58,943 nucleotides of DNA, taken from the NCBI GenBank assembly GCA_019456225.1, contig VRUI01000001.1, positions 120,678-179,620 on the forward strand, written 5' to 3'. Below are positions 26,301 to 33,390 of this stretch, one piece after another (position 1 is the first letter of the stretch; the number at the start of each line of letters is the position of its first letter). This DNA comes from Planctomycetota bacterium (GTDB lineage: Bacteria; Planctomycetota; Phycisphaerae; Sedimentisphaerales; Anaerohalosphaeraceae). The notes below the pieces were generated by a model. The model did not search any database, was not told where the DNA came from, and saw nothing but the letters and a program-made list of their open reading frames with translations. A program made the position numbers and the translations under genes.

Positions 26301-27308
26301 CTTAATCACAGCCAGCGGATTGTCACCATAACGAGCAACTACAACTCCGCCAACTGACTCTGCACCGCCTTTATCCAGTGCTCCGCGTCTAAGAGCAGGC
26401 CCCAGTGAAACAGAAGCAACGTCTTTTACGAGAACAGGGACATTATCGGCTACTTTTACTACGCTTTCTTCAATGTCGGAGACTTCCTTTATAAAGCCAA
26501 TTCCGCGTATGAAATATTCCACCCGGTTTAATTCGATGGTTTTCGCACCCACATCGATATTGGATGACTTCACCGCACTATAAACATCGGCAAAGCTAAC
26601 ACCATATGCCCTCATAGCATCCGGATCTACATCGATCTGGTATTCGCGGACAAAACCTCCGACAGAGGCGACCTCGCTAACCCCGTCAGCTGCAAGCAGC
26701 CCGTACCGGACATACCAGTCCTGTATCGTACGAAGCTCTTCCAGATCCCATCCGCCGCATGGCTTACCATCCGGGTCTCTCCCTTCCAGTGTGTACCAGT
26801 ATATCTGCCCCAATGCCGTCGCATCAGGGCCAAGAGCAGGGCGAACATTGCTCGGCAGCGTACCAGGCGGCAGGGAGTTGAGCTTTTCGAGAATACGGGT
26901 TCTTGACCAGTAGAAATCTATATTTTCCTTGAAGATAATATAGATTGATGAGAAGCCGAAAAACGAATAGCTCCTGATAGTCTTAACGCCGGGAACCCCC
27001 AGCAATGACACCGTAAGGGGATAGGAAATTTGGTCCTCGACATCCTGCGGCGAACGCCCCATCCATTCGGTGAAAACGATCTGCTGGTTTTCGCCTATAT
27101 CAGGTATTGCATCGACAGGAACTGGTTTGCGTATGATTGGGCCGCCTTCCCAGTCAAACGGTGCCGTCATTATACCGCATACAATCGTAAACAACACCAG
27201 CAACCCAACAACAAGTTTATTAGTAAGGCAAAAACGCAGCAGCTTGCCCATAAGAGATTTTTGCTCTGCCGTTTGTTCAGGAAATTGTTTATCGTTGATA
27301 TTATTCAT
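23316..27308 (-). CDS. CusA/CzcA-type RND heavy-metal efflux pump, enlarged
   Basis: 1330 residues, inner-membrane proton-driven pump of the heavy-metal RND family, which exports Cu(I)/Ag(I) or divalent metals through the adaptor and outer-membrane channel encoded upstream. Recognisable: PVDAIPDIGENQQIVFTEW near the N-terminus, the central VALSGIAIAIGTMVDMGIVICEN helix with charged residues for proton relay, the periplasmic GPDATALGQIYWYT and RAPMGVKIKGPSLETIEK, and the C-terminal GIASDDGVVMATYLEQ. Family members are usually about 1030-1050 residues. Here extra hydrophobic helices are inserted after LTIIPPAAHIMF (about 570-720), plus extra periplasmic sequence. Its start overlaps the adaptor stop by 8 bp. 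Confidence 0.93.
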   Translation of the reverse strand: MNNINDKQFPEQTAEQKSLMGKLLRFCLTNKLVVGLLVLFTIVCGIMTAPFDWEGGPIIRKPVPVDAIPDIGENQQIVFTEWMGRSPQDVEDQISYPLTVSLLGVPGVKTIRSYSFFGFSSIYIIFKENIDFYWSRTRILEKLNSLPPGTLPSNVRPALGPDATALGQIYWYTLEGRDPDGKPCGGWDLEELRTIQDWYVRYGLLAADGVSEVASVGGFVREYQIDVDPDAMRAYGVSFADVYSAVKSSNIDVGAKTIELNRVEYFIRGIGFIKEVSDIEESVVKVADNVPVLVKDVASVSLGPALRRGALDKGGAESVGGVVVARYGDNPLAVIKNVKAKIKEITPGLPSKVHFDFTKASPQQLRQYADENDFEAYTGSKVNQDAWLEHLRQTPVENWPEWATISKVEIVPFYDRTGLIYETLGTLYNALSEEILITIIVVILMVMHLRSSILIGSLLPLAVLMCFIAMKIFGVDANIVALSGIAIAIGTMVDMGIVICENILRHLDEAHPDENRLEVIHRAASEVGSAILTAVSTTIISFLPVFTMIGAEGKLFKPLAFTKTFALISAVIVALTIIPPAAHIMFCSHSAIAGRKIKIALHTALVIVGVIAGFLLSWWAGTVLILFGAYYLASDYIPEKFKRFAPWAATILAVLFVGVLITEHWEPIGPQLGFLKNFIFVALVIGSLLSAFRVFQHFYPAILGWCLRHKLIFLSIPTLLLITGACIWLGFGTVFSGIPKTAEKIGIPAERVKDMTLWVKAEKTFPGLGKEFMPPLDEGSFLYMPTTMVHASIGEAMDVLSKQDMALKSIPEIESVVGKIGRAETPLDPAPVSMVETVINYKSEYISDKNGNRVKFRYDKKKASFPRDDFGELIPDNHGRPFRQWRDEIKTPDDIWKEIVKAAQIQGTTSAPKLQPIAARIVMLQSGMRAPMGVKIKGPSLETIEKVGLEIEGFLKQVPTVEPAAVFADRIVGKPYLEIIPDRKALARYGVRMRAFQDVVEIAIGGRKVTTTVEGRQRFPVRVRYQRELRDSIEAIERILVPASDGAQIPLTEVAEISYVRGPQVIKSEDTFLTGYVLFDMKTGNAEVDVVEQCQAYLLEKIDSGELVLPAGVSYKFAGNYENQIRSQKTLAMVLPLALFVIFLILYFQFKSTITTLLVFSGILVAWSGGFLMIWFYGQPWFLDFSIFGVNMQDLFQIQSINLSVAVWVGFLALFGIASDDGVVMATYLEQSFRNNKHDTVEQIREATILAGKRRVRACLMTTATTILALLPILTSTGRGSDVMVPMAIPSFGGMTIEVLTMLVVPVLYCSVQELKLKAGSGKKIIDIEK

Positions 27309-29676
27309 CAGTCTTTTCCCATATATTCTTAACGTCTACGACATCTTCCACCGAACCGCACTTGAGCATCTCAGCTCCGAAGTATGGATTCAGTTTATCC
27401 TTGCTGGCCTGAAGCCAATCGGCTCCAGTATTGTCAAAAGCCATAGAACAATGAGTAATAAAAACGGGCTTTCCAATAACAGAACCGAAGTGCCTGGCGA
27501 TATTTATAACTTGCTGTGATATAGGGACAAAGTTTTTACGGAGGGTATCAATGTCCTTTGTTTCGGCTGACTTGCTTAGCGGCTGTTTCAATTCCGAAAC
27601 GTTTTTCATCCATACATTATGGTCTGAGCCTGTCAGTAATTTCATGTCAACTGCTTTGAGTGCACTTGTTATATCCTTTGCAGACTTGGCTGCAAGATCA
27701 GCATTATCACCTGCAAGAGCCTTTTGCATTGCAAAATAACTTTCAAAAACATCTGCCAGCTGACTGCGGAAATCATCGCTAATTTTCGCCCGCTTAGATG
27801 CGGCATGCTTATCTTTATGAGCTAAACCGAATTTTGTCACGAATGATTTGATATTTTCTGCCAAAGATTTTGCCGCATCCTCTGCGTCTTTGAGCGTCTG
27901 AGCCTCTGACCCTTCAATAGCATCATTGCCGAGTCTCATTTGAAACTCCATCCAAAGCATCTGCATGCTACTTGTTAACTGCTCTGTGTCAACATCCATA
28001 AGGGCCTTTTCAAGCTGCTTAAAAGCTGTGCGAACCTGACTTATGTCCTGGCTTTTAACTGCCTTTGCCGCTTCTTTGGCTTTGGCAATAACAGTTTGCA
28101 TCTGGTGATTTGTAAGGGCACTTAGACCGTTATCGATCTTTCCGCTTTCTTCACCTTTCTTTTCTTCTTTCGGACCGTGGTCATGCATACCGCCTCCGCC
28201 CGCTCCTTCAGGGGTCATCATGCTTGGCTTGGCCATGATCTGAAGGCTGCTGTCTATCTTGAAGCTGCCTTTTACGACTACATGTTCACCTTCTTTGAGT
28301 CCGCTGCGAACAAGATAATAATCACCGGCTCTTGGACCGAGAACGATCTCCCTTCCTTCAAATGTCGGTTTTTCGGTATCGGGCAACTGGACATAAACGA
28401 TTGCACGAGTGCCCGTTATAAGCGCGGCGGTAACCGGGATGACCAGCGGTTTTTCAACTGTAGCCGGATCGTCACTTACATAGCCTAACGTCTCTGTCTG
28501 AACAAGGGGCATTTCACAAATATCACATTTGCCCGGATCATCCTTGATGATTTCTGTATGCATGGGACAAATCCATTTGCCGGTCAAGCTGACGTCCATT
28601 ATTTTCCCACTGCCTGCTACCGTAGAGTGGACAACTGCTTTTACAAACATTCCGGGTTTGAGTTTTCCTTCCGGATTGGCAACATTTACACGAACCTTGA
28701 CCGTTCTGGTTTTTTCATTCAAAATCGGATCAATGAAGCTGATAGTTCCTTTAAAAGTCTCTCCGGGATTTGAGACTGTCGTAAATTCTACCGCCTGACC
28801 GTAACGCAGCCACTGAAGGTCCGACTCGTAAGCATCGAGTACAACCCATATTTTTGTAAGATCGGCAATTGTATAAATCTTTGTGCCGGTCTGTACATAC
28901 ATTCCTTCGCGTGCATTTTTATGAATGACTATTCCGCCCGTTGGCGAATAGATAGTCATATGATCGGTAACCTTTCCGGTTTTTTCGATTTCAGCAATTT
29001 GTTTGGCTTTCAAACCCCATAGCCTGAGTTTTTCGCGAGCTGCAACAACAGTTGCCTTGCTCATCTCCTGCATGACTCCAAGCTCCGTGTCCTTCATGTC
29101 CTTAACAGCCTCGATAGCACCAAGCAGTTCTTCCTGGGCGCTGATAAGCTCCGGGCTGTAGAGGTAAACCATATGGTCTCCCTTGTTGACATGTACACCC
29201 GTGTAGTCAACATAGAGTTTGTCAAGTCTTCCAGGAACCCATGCGGTAATGTATGCAAGATTTGTTTCATCGAAATCAATCTTGCCGACCATCCGAATAG
29301 CAGCGTCGACGAACTTGCGCTCAACAGAGGCAACTTCAATATCCATGAGCTTTTTCGCTTCTTCACTGACCACCAGCTGACGCAGACTCCCGCCCGACGA
29401 ATCGTCTATAACAAGCGGTATTAGTTTCATACTACATTTTGGACACAGGCCTGGCTTTTCCATCTTGACCTCAGGATGCATTGAGCAGGTCCACAGTGTG
29501 GGTTTTGTTTCAGTTGAACCATTAGTTTGATCTGTATGGTCTGCATGCCGATCAACAGACCGTCCAACCCTTCCAAGCTTAAAACCAATTACAAGTAAAA
29601 CAATAATCAGCAGTATTATCTTTGGCCTGGTGCCGATTTTACCGTAAATTTCCACAAGTTTATCTTTTAAAGCCAT
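27301..29676 (-). CDS. RND periplasmic adaptor (CusB-type) with two metal-binding motifs and DUF3347-like tail
   Basis: 791 residues, anchored by a helix at about 18-38. A heavy-metal-binding motif (WTCSMHPEVKMEKPGLCPKC) follows at about 62-85, then the adaptor proper with lipoyl/barrel segments (LAYITAWVPGRLDKLYVDYTG, TIYSPTGGIVIHKNAREGMY, GTISFIDPILNEKTRTVKVR). A second binding motif (WICPMHTEIIKDDPGKC) interrupts the membrane-proximal part near 365-390. The last 280 residues form helical DUF3347-like sequence ending HCSMAFDNTGADWLQ and LNPYFGAEMLKCG. Adaptors usually have 400-500 residues, so this is a fusion that concentrates metal ligands beside the pump. It overlaps the pump gene by 8 bp. 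Confidence 0.92.
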   Translation of the reverse strand: MALKDKLVEIYGKIGTRPKIILLIIVLLVIGFKLGRVGRSVDRHADHTDQTNGSTETKPTLWTCSMHPEVKMEKPGLCPKCSMKLIPLVIDDSSGGSLRQLVVSEEAKKLMDIEVASVERKFVDAAIRMVGKIDFDETNLAYITAWVPGRLDKLYVDYTGVHVNKGDHMVYLYSPELISAQEELLGAIEAVKDMKDTELGVMQEMSKATVVAAREKLRLWGLKAKQIAEIEKTGKVTDHMTIYSPTGGIVIHKNAREGMYVQTGTKIYTIADLTKIWVVLDAYESDLQWLRYGQAVEFTTVSNPGETFKGTISFIDPILNEKTRTVKVRVNVANPEGKLKPGMFVKAVVHSTVAGSGKIMDVSLTGKWICPMHTEIIKDDPGKCDICEMPLVQTETLGYVSDDPATVEKPLVIPVTAALITGTRAIVYVQLPDTEKPTFEGREIVLGPRAGDYYLVRSGLKEGEHVVVKGSFKIDSSLQIMAKPSMMTPEGAGGGGMHDHGPKEEKKGEESGKIDNGLSALTNHQMQTVIAKAKEAAKAVKSQDISQVRTAFKQLEKALMDVDTEQLTSSMQMLWMEFQMRLGNDAIEGSEAQTLKDAEDAAKSLAENIKSFVTKFGLAHKDKHAASKRAKISDDFRSQLADVFESYFAMQKALAGDNADLAAKSAKDITSALKAVDMKLLTGSDHNVWMKNVSELKQPLSKSAETKDIDTLRKNFVPISQQVINIARHFGSVIGKPVFITHCSMAFDNTGADWLQASKDKLNPYFGAEMLKCGSVEDVVDVKNIWEKTDE

Positions 29677-29694
29677 CGTATCTTTCCCTATAGA

Positions 29695-30201
29695 TTAATG
29701 AAATATCAGAACGAGAGTCGCATGCAGTAAAGCAAAGGCAATAGTAATAATGCCAAATCGTTTGTGGCACTTAACCAGCGGCCTCGGCAGTTTACGGCGG
29801 AATAAGCCGGTTACACCTGTAAATACGAGCAATGACAGTGTTGTTATCCCCAAAGGCTTGATAAGCCTTCCTGGTGAAAAATGTCTTCCGCGGTTTTTGT
29901 GTTCATGACCGTCCGGGCGGTTGGTTGATCCAAACTGCGGAAGACTATGGAGATATTTTGTCGGGTCTGCTTCAAAGGAAGTTCTGCATTTAAGACAGCA
30001 GAGGTAAACCCTTTTGCCTTTATAATCGGTAAACACCTGAGTATCTACCTTCATGTCCGGCATAAGAGGGCAATAAGTATTAGCCTGCGTCATAGCAGAG
30101 TTTGTTTCCTTGCTGTGGTCATGATCGTCAGTGGCATAACCAAAAGACGTCAAGCCTGTCGCTAAGAGCAGCACAATATAAATATGGTATTTATTTCTCA
30201 T
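29695..30201 (-). CDS. YHS-like periplasmic metal-binding membrane protein
   Basis: 168 residues. A signal sequence or N-terminal helix (about 6-23) is followed by a His-rich stretch (DDHDHSKE), a YHS-like motif (YCPLMPDMKVD, then DYKGKRVYLCCLKC and FEADPTKYL) that should bind a soft metal through Cys and Met, a second His-rich linker, and two C-terminal hydrophobic segments (about 113-132 and 147-167). It lies 18 bp upstream of the adaptor gene and is probably cotranscribed. Likely role: hand-over of copper to the efflux complex at the membrane. Function is inferred from motif and position. Confidence 0.82.
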   Translation of the reverse strand: MRNKYHIYIVLLLATGLTSFGYATDDHDHSKETNSAMTQANTYCPLMPDMKVDTQVFTDYKGKRVYLCCLKCRTSFEADPTKYLHSLPQFGSTNRPDGHEHKNRGRHFSPGRLIKPLGITTLSLLVFTGVTGLFRRKLPRPLVKCHKRFGIITIAFALLHATLVLIFH

Positions 30202-30227
30202 TTTTAGCCCCTGTATTTATATTATTT

Positions 30228-30298
30228 GTAACCGTTCACGGTTTTTCATAATCTTTTTTTTATCCTGTAATCCTGTCAAAAAAACTGTGAACGGTTAC
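30228..30298. repeat. 71-bp inverted-repeat element (short form of the 53409 element)
   Basis: GTAACCGTTCAC (30228-30239) is perfectly inverted at 30287-30298. Internal TATCCTGTAATCCTGTC is shared with the 230-bp element at 53409-53638, which has the same ends. This looks like a non-autonomous mobile element (MITE-like), in shortened form. It separates the channel gene from the YHS gene and could also form a large hairpin in the transcript. Confidence 0.75.
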
Positions 30299-30306
30299 TA
30301 TTATTT

Positions 30307-31728
30307 TTACGGTTTGTTTTGAGCTTTTCGCGGGATTTCACTACCTACGATCATCTCGATCTCGGCAAGAGATTGCGATCTGTTTGCCAGGGCCCGCTCG
30401 TACGAAAGAGCAAACTCCAGCAGGATACGCTGGGCATCTATAAGATCGGTAAAACTACTCTGTCCGGATCGAAACCCGGACTCGGTAACTTTCAAAGATT
30501 CCTTAGCCTTTGGCAAAAGTGCATCGCCATACAGATCAATTTTGCGTTCGGCATTTCTGAAGCGATACATTACCATTTTGAGCTTAGAACTGAGAGAGTT
30601 GGTTTGCTCGGTGCGGAGGCGTTTTGCTGCATGATATTTATGTCTCGCCTGTCTTTTGGCGGCGGCATATTTGTCACGCCATAGAGGTATATTGATCGAG
30701 ATCAAAGCAACAACCGGGTCTTTGCCGTTGTCTCTCGGGTCGCCCACTATCGAATCGCCCGTGTCGATGACATTTACACCAAAAGTGAAATCCGGATAAT
30801 AATCTTTTTTGGCAAGGGCGATTCTCTTTTCGTTTTGGATTATCTCATGGCCCAAAGCCTTAAGTTCAGGGTTGGTCTGCAAAAGCATGGCAAGCTGCTC
30901 TTGATCGACAACTTCAACCTCGTTAAATTCAATTTGAGAAGGGGCGGGGACTTCAGCACCAACCGGCCGATTCAAAGCGGCATTTAAACGAGCAATGACA
31001 GGTGCCTTAAGATCAAGCTGTGTCTGGTAGCGGTCCTGGAGCTTGCCCATTTCTACCTGAGCGCGAATGACATCGGGATGACCTCCGGCGGCAGCTTTAT
31101 AGCGGCTTCTTGCGACGCTTTCAAGATGCTTTATCAGATTGACGTTTTCCTGTGTTATGGCAATACTTTTCGATAGATAGTAGTATTCATAGTAAACATC
31201 TTTGACATCGAAGAAAAGCTTAAGCTTTGCGGACTCATAACGCTGCTTTGCGGCATTAGCGGCCTCGGCGGCAATATCCCCGCGAAGAGAAAGTTTACCA
31301 AACCATGGAAAAGCCTGCGATATACCGAAACTCTGTTTCTGCGGACCGACCCTTGTCTCTACTTCCTCAATAAAATACTTGTAGTTAAATTTAGGGTCTT
31401 GCAATGCCTTGACCTGCGGAATCTGTTCAAGGGCAGCTTTCCATCTATTGAATGCAGCTTCGAGGCCGGGATTATTCAGGGCGGCATAGGCAAGGTAATC
31501 TGATAACCCGGAAGTACTTGTAAGTTCCGGCCGACTCGCCGTCGCTGTGTCATTATCGGACTGGGCAGTAGTGCCGGCGTAAGAAATGGTCCGAGCGACC
31601 GTATCGCCATAGGCAGAAGTCATCTGCCTTTGCCAGGCATTATAAGCTTGATCTTCTCTTGAAACACAACCCGAAATAAACACGAATGACAAAATCCCAG
31701 GTATCGCTATTATTTTAAATAATTTCAT
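30307..31728 (-). CDS. TolC/CusC-type outer-membrane efflux lipoprotein
   Basis: 473 residues. The signal peptide ends with a lipobox (FVFISGC, Cys about residue 21), so the protein is a lipoprotein of the outer membrane. Two outer-membrane-efflux repeats follow (ALNNPGLEAAFNRWKAALEQI, then TNPELKALGHEIIQNEKRIAL and a FRSGQSSFTDLIDAQRILLEF near the end). It should form the trimeric exit channel for the adaptor and pump encoded downstream on the same strand. A putative ECF promoter lies 58 bp before the start and a tandem-hairpin terminator precedes that. Confidence 0.92.
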   Translation of the reverse strand: MKLFKIIAIPGILSFVFISGCVSREDQAYNAWQRQMTSAYGDTVARTISYAGTTAQSDNDTATASRPELTSTSGLSDYLAYAALNNPGLEAAFNRWKAALEQIPQVKALQDPKFNYKYFIEEVETRVGPQKQSFGISQAFPWFGKLSLRGDIAAEAANAAKQRYESAKLKLFFDVKDVYYEYYYLSKSIAITQENVNLIKHLESVARSRYKAAAGGHPDVIRAQVEMGKLQDRYQTQLDLKAPVIARLNAALNRPVGAEVPAPSQIEFNEVEVVDQEQLAMLLQTNPELKALGHEIIQNEKRIALAKKDYYPDFTFGVNVIDTGDSIVGDPRDNGKDPVVALISINIPLWRDKYAAAKRQARHKYHAAKRLRTEQTNSLSSKLKMVMYRFRNAERKIDLYGDALLPKAKESLKVTESGFRSGQSSFTDLIDAQRILLEFALSYERALANRSQSLAEIEMIVGSEIPRKAQNKP

Positions 31729-31785
31729 TTACTTAGCCTCAACTAAACTCTAACTGTTTATAAAGTCTGAATTGCCGTTAATAAT

Positions 31786-31811
31786 GATCGGCGCAATCGT
31801 CAACAAGTTTC
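31786..31811 (-). promoter_or_regulatory. Putative ECF promoter of the efflux channel gene
   Basis: On the minus strand GAAAC (31807-31811), 16 bases, then CGATC (31786-31790), 58 bp before the start at 31728. It differs from the other three sites by one base in the -35 core. Confidence 0.5.
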
Positions 31812-31814
31812 AAT

Positions 31815-31886
31815 AAAAGAGAACCGGGAGGTTTGTTGACTGTTGTCCCGGCTCTCTTTTTAGAAAAAGGTTTATATGCAAACCTT
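31815..31886 (-). terminator. Tandem hairpin terminators, copy 1
   Basis: Reading the minus strand, AAGGTTT/AAACCTT (31867-31886) followed by TTTCT comes first, then a 14-of-15-bp stem (31846-31860 with 31815-31829) ending in TTTTATTG. They lie just after the small lipoprotein gene and directly before the putative ECF promoter. The same module recurs at 32239-32305. Confidence 0.75.
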
Positions 31887-31903
31887 GGCATTTTACAGGA
31901 CAT

Positions 31904-32134
31904 TTATTTTGCAGCTTTTATCAGTTTCATACTACATTTCGAGCATGAACCAGGCTCAGATTCCCTGATTTCAGGGTGCATTGAACAGGTCCAGACCGTA
32001 TCGGCAGAACTTTCAGATACAGTTGTACCGCGATCGTCCTCAGATTCACCATTTTGATCATCCTTCGAAGAACAACCCGAAACAAGCAGAAGTCCGATAA
32101 TTACAAGTACCGCTAACAATTTGATAGTTTTCAT
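31904..32134 (-). CDS. Small heavy-metal-binding lipoprotein
   Basis: 76 residues: a signal peptide with lipobox LLLVSGC (Cys 21), an acidic linker (DDQNGESEDDRG), and one heavy-metal-binding motif TVWTCSMHPEIRESEPGSCSKC, where the Cys, Met and His residues are the presumed ligands. The last residues MKLIKAAK match the end of the motif in its neighbours, so the whole mature protein is essentially a tethered metal-binding peptide. It probably buffers copper or a similar metal in the periplasm. A putative ECF promoter lies about 73 bp upstream. Confidence 0.85.
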   Translation of the reverse strand: MKTIKLLAVLVIIGLLLVSGCSSKDDQNGESEDDRGTTVSESSADTVWTCSMHPEIRESEPGSCSKCSMKLIKAAK

Positions 32135-32206
32135 TTTCTAATCCTTATTTAAACAATATTAACAGGTTACCAAATACCTTAACAATTAGTTTTTGCACTA
32201 TAATAA

Positions 32207-32231
32207 ATCGGCACAATCCAAAATAAGTTCC
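32207..32231 (-). promoter_or_regulatory. Putative ECF promoter of the small lipoprotein gene
   Basis: On the minus strand GGAAC (32227-32231), 16 bases, then CGAT (32207-32210), about 73 bp before the start at 32134. The surrounding TTTTATTGGAACTT closely matches the site at 31786-31811. Confidence 0.55.
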
Positions 32232-32238
32232 AATAAAA

Positions 32239-32305
32239 GAGAGTCGAGGGTTGAAAAACCGTTATCCCGGCTCTCTCCCTGGCGAAAGGTTTACGCGTAA
32301 ACCTT
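32239..32305 (-). terminator. Tandem hairpins, copy 2
   Basis: A perfect 20-bp palindrome AAGGTTTACGCGTAAACCTT (32286-32305) starts five bases after the stop at 32311 on the minus strand. It is followed by a weaker stem GAGAGCCGGG (32266-32275) with 32239-32250 that ends in CTCTTTTATTG. Order and sequence repeat the module at 31815-31886. Confidence 0.7.
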
Positions 32306-32310
32306 GATTT

Positions 32311-32979
32311 TCAACCTGAAACTTGCTTTTTTAATGGTTTCAGCCTCATATTACATTTTGGACATGGTCCAGGCTTGGGTGACTTGATTTCCGGGTGCAT
32401 TGGACAGGTCCAGATAGTTTTAGATGCCGGTTTCACCTTGGCTAATTTCGCTTCCTTTTTGGCACTTGAAAGTTTGTCCCAGCTTTCAGGACATCCGCCG
32501 CAGCAGAATGCAACTTTTTGCCCCTTATAGTCACGAATAAGGTTTTTGGCGACCTTATCGGCGTTAATAGGCGAACCCATAATGGGGCACTTAACATTAA
32601 CAAACTCGGGTTTCGTAAGTTTGGCAATCATCTTGTTGATTATTGCCATCATCATCTTTGCTTTCTTCAATTCAACCAACGCTGTTTTCTTATCACCTGT
32701 CGCTATGGAATTTAGAGCCTTATCAATAGATTTAGATACCATTGTTAAATGCCCGGAATGCAGTTTGTCGAGCAATGCGGCTTTATCCAATGCCGGGCAC
32801 TTTTGCGACTTCTCTGTGTGTCCGTGATGGTCTTTTCCAGTTTCAGCCTTTGACATAGCCATTGAATGCTTTGGGCTTTCGCCAGAACAGCATGAATTGG
32901 CTTGTGCCGCAGGGATCATTACAGCGACAATAACGGCGATTCCAACATAACCAATAATTCTCAATTGTCTTTTTTTCAT
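32311..32979 (-). CDS. Periplasmic protein with YHS-like and heavy-metal-binding motifs
   Basis: 222 residues. A signal peptide (about 1-27, ending AAQANS) leads into a Cys/His/Met-rich start (SCCSGESPKHSMAMS, KDHHGHTEK). A helical middle (about 60-120) is followed by a YHS-like motif (VKCPIMGSPIN, then DYKGQKVAFCCGGC, about 128-165) and, at the C-terminus, a heavy-metal-binding motif (WTCPMHPEIKSPKPGPCPKC). It is the first gene of the metal cluster and has a probable ECF promoter about 70 bp upstream. Likely job: periplasmic capture of copper or silver before export. Metal identity is inferred from the family. Confidence 0.85.
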   Translation of the reverse strand: MKKRQLRIIGYVGIAVIVAVMIPAAQANSCCSGESPKHSMAMSKAETGKDHHGHTEKSQKCPALDKAALLDKLHSGHLTMVSKSIDKALNSIATGDKKTALVELKKAKMMMAIINKMIAKLTKPEFVNVKCPIMGSPINADKVAKNLIRDYKGQKVAFCCGGCPESWDKLSSAKKEAKLAKVKPASKTIWTCPMHPEIKSPKPGPCPKCNMRLKPLKKQVSG

Positions 32980-33048
32980 TTTCTGTGCTCCAAATAAAGT
33001 TAGTTTTTAAGATGACAATTTCAAGCGGTACGTCCCGCCTTTGCTTAC

Positions 33049-33077
33049 TAAACGAGCCAGTCCCCCAAAAACGTTCC
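33049..33077 (-). promoter_or_regulatory. Putative ECF promoter at the head of the metal cluster
   Basis: On the minus strand GGAAC (33073-33077), 18 bases, then CGTTTA (33049-33054). Together with the following bases, GGAACG(A/T)TTTTG...CGTTTA is shared with the sigma-gene promoter at 23262-23289. It lies about 70 bp before the start at 32979. The rest of the 411-bp spacer to 33390 holds only the chemoreceptor terminator. Confidence 0.6.
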
Positions 33078-33326
33078 ACAAAAGATGTTATTTTTTGAAA
33101 ATTTTGACCTGCCCCCAATTCCTCTCCATTTTTTATGCGAATTTCGTCATTCACATGCCTTTGCTGTATTGCTGGAGATCAACCGTAGGCTGGCCGTAAG
33201 CAATTCATCACGCATCCTGATATTAAACTACTCAGCATAATCGTTCTCCCAGGGACTTGCAGGCTTTACAAACACCAGGAGATAAACAAACACGCAACAT
33301 TGCCAATCAAATCGAATATAAAAATA

Positions 33327-33357
33327 CCCGGGGCAGAAAGAAGATTCCTGCCCCGGG
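33327..33357 (-). terminator. Intrinsic terminator of the chemoreceptor operon
   Basis: CCCGGGGCAG (33327-33336) and CTGCCCCGGG (33348-33357) form a perfect 10-bp stem. On the minus strand it is followed by TATTTTTATA. It lies about 35 bp after the chemoreceptor stop. Confidence 0.85.
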
Positions 33358-33390
33358 AAAAGATAATGAAACTACAATTTTCTATAAGAC

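Noticed and set aside
23316-27308. Multidrug (AcrB-type) RND pump
   Set aside because: The charged central-helix motif VDMGIVICEN and the neighbouring metal-binding adaptor, YHS and lipoprotein genes fit the heavy-metal subgroup.
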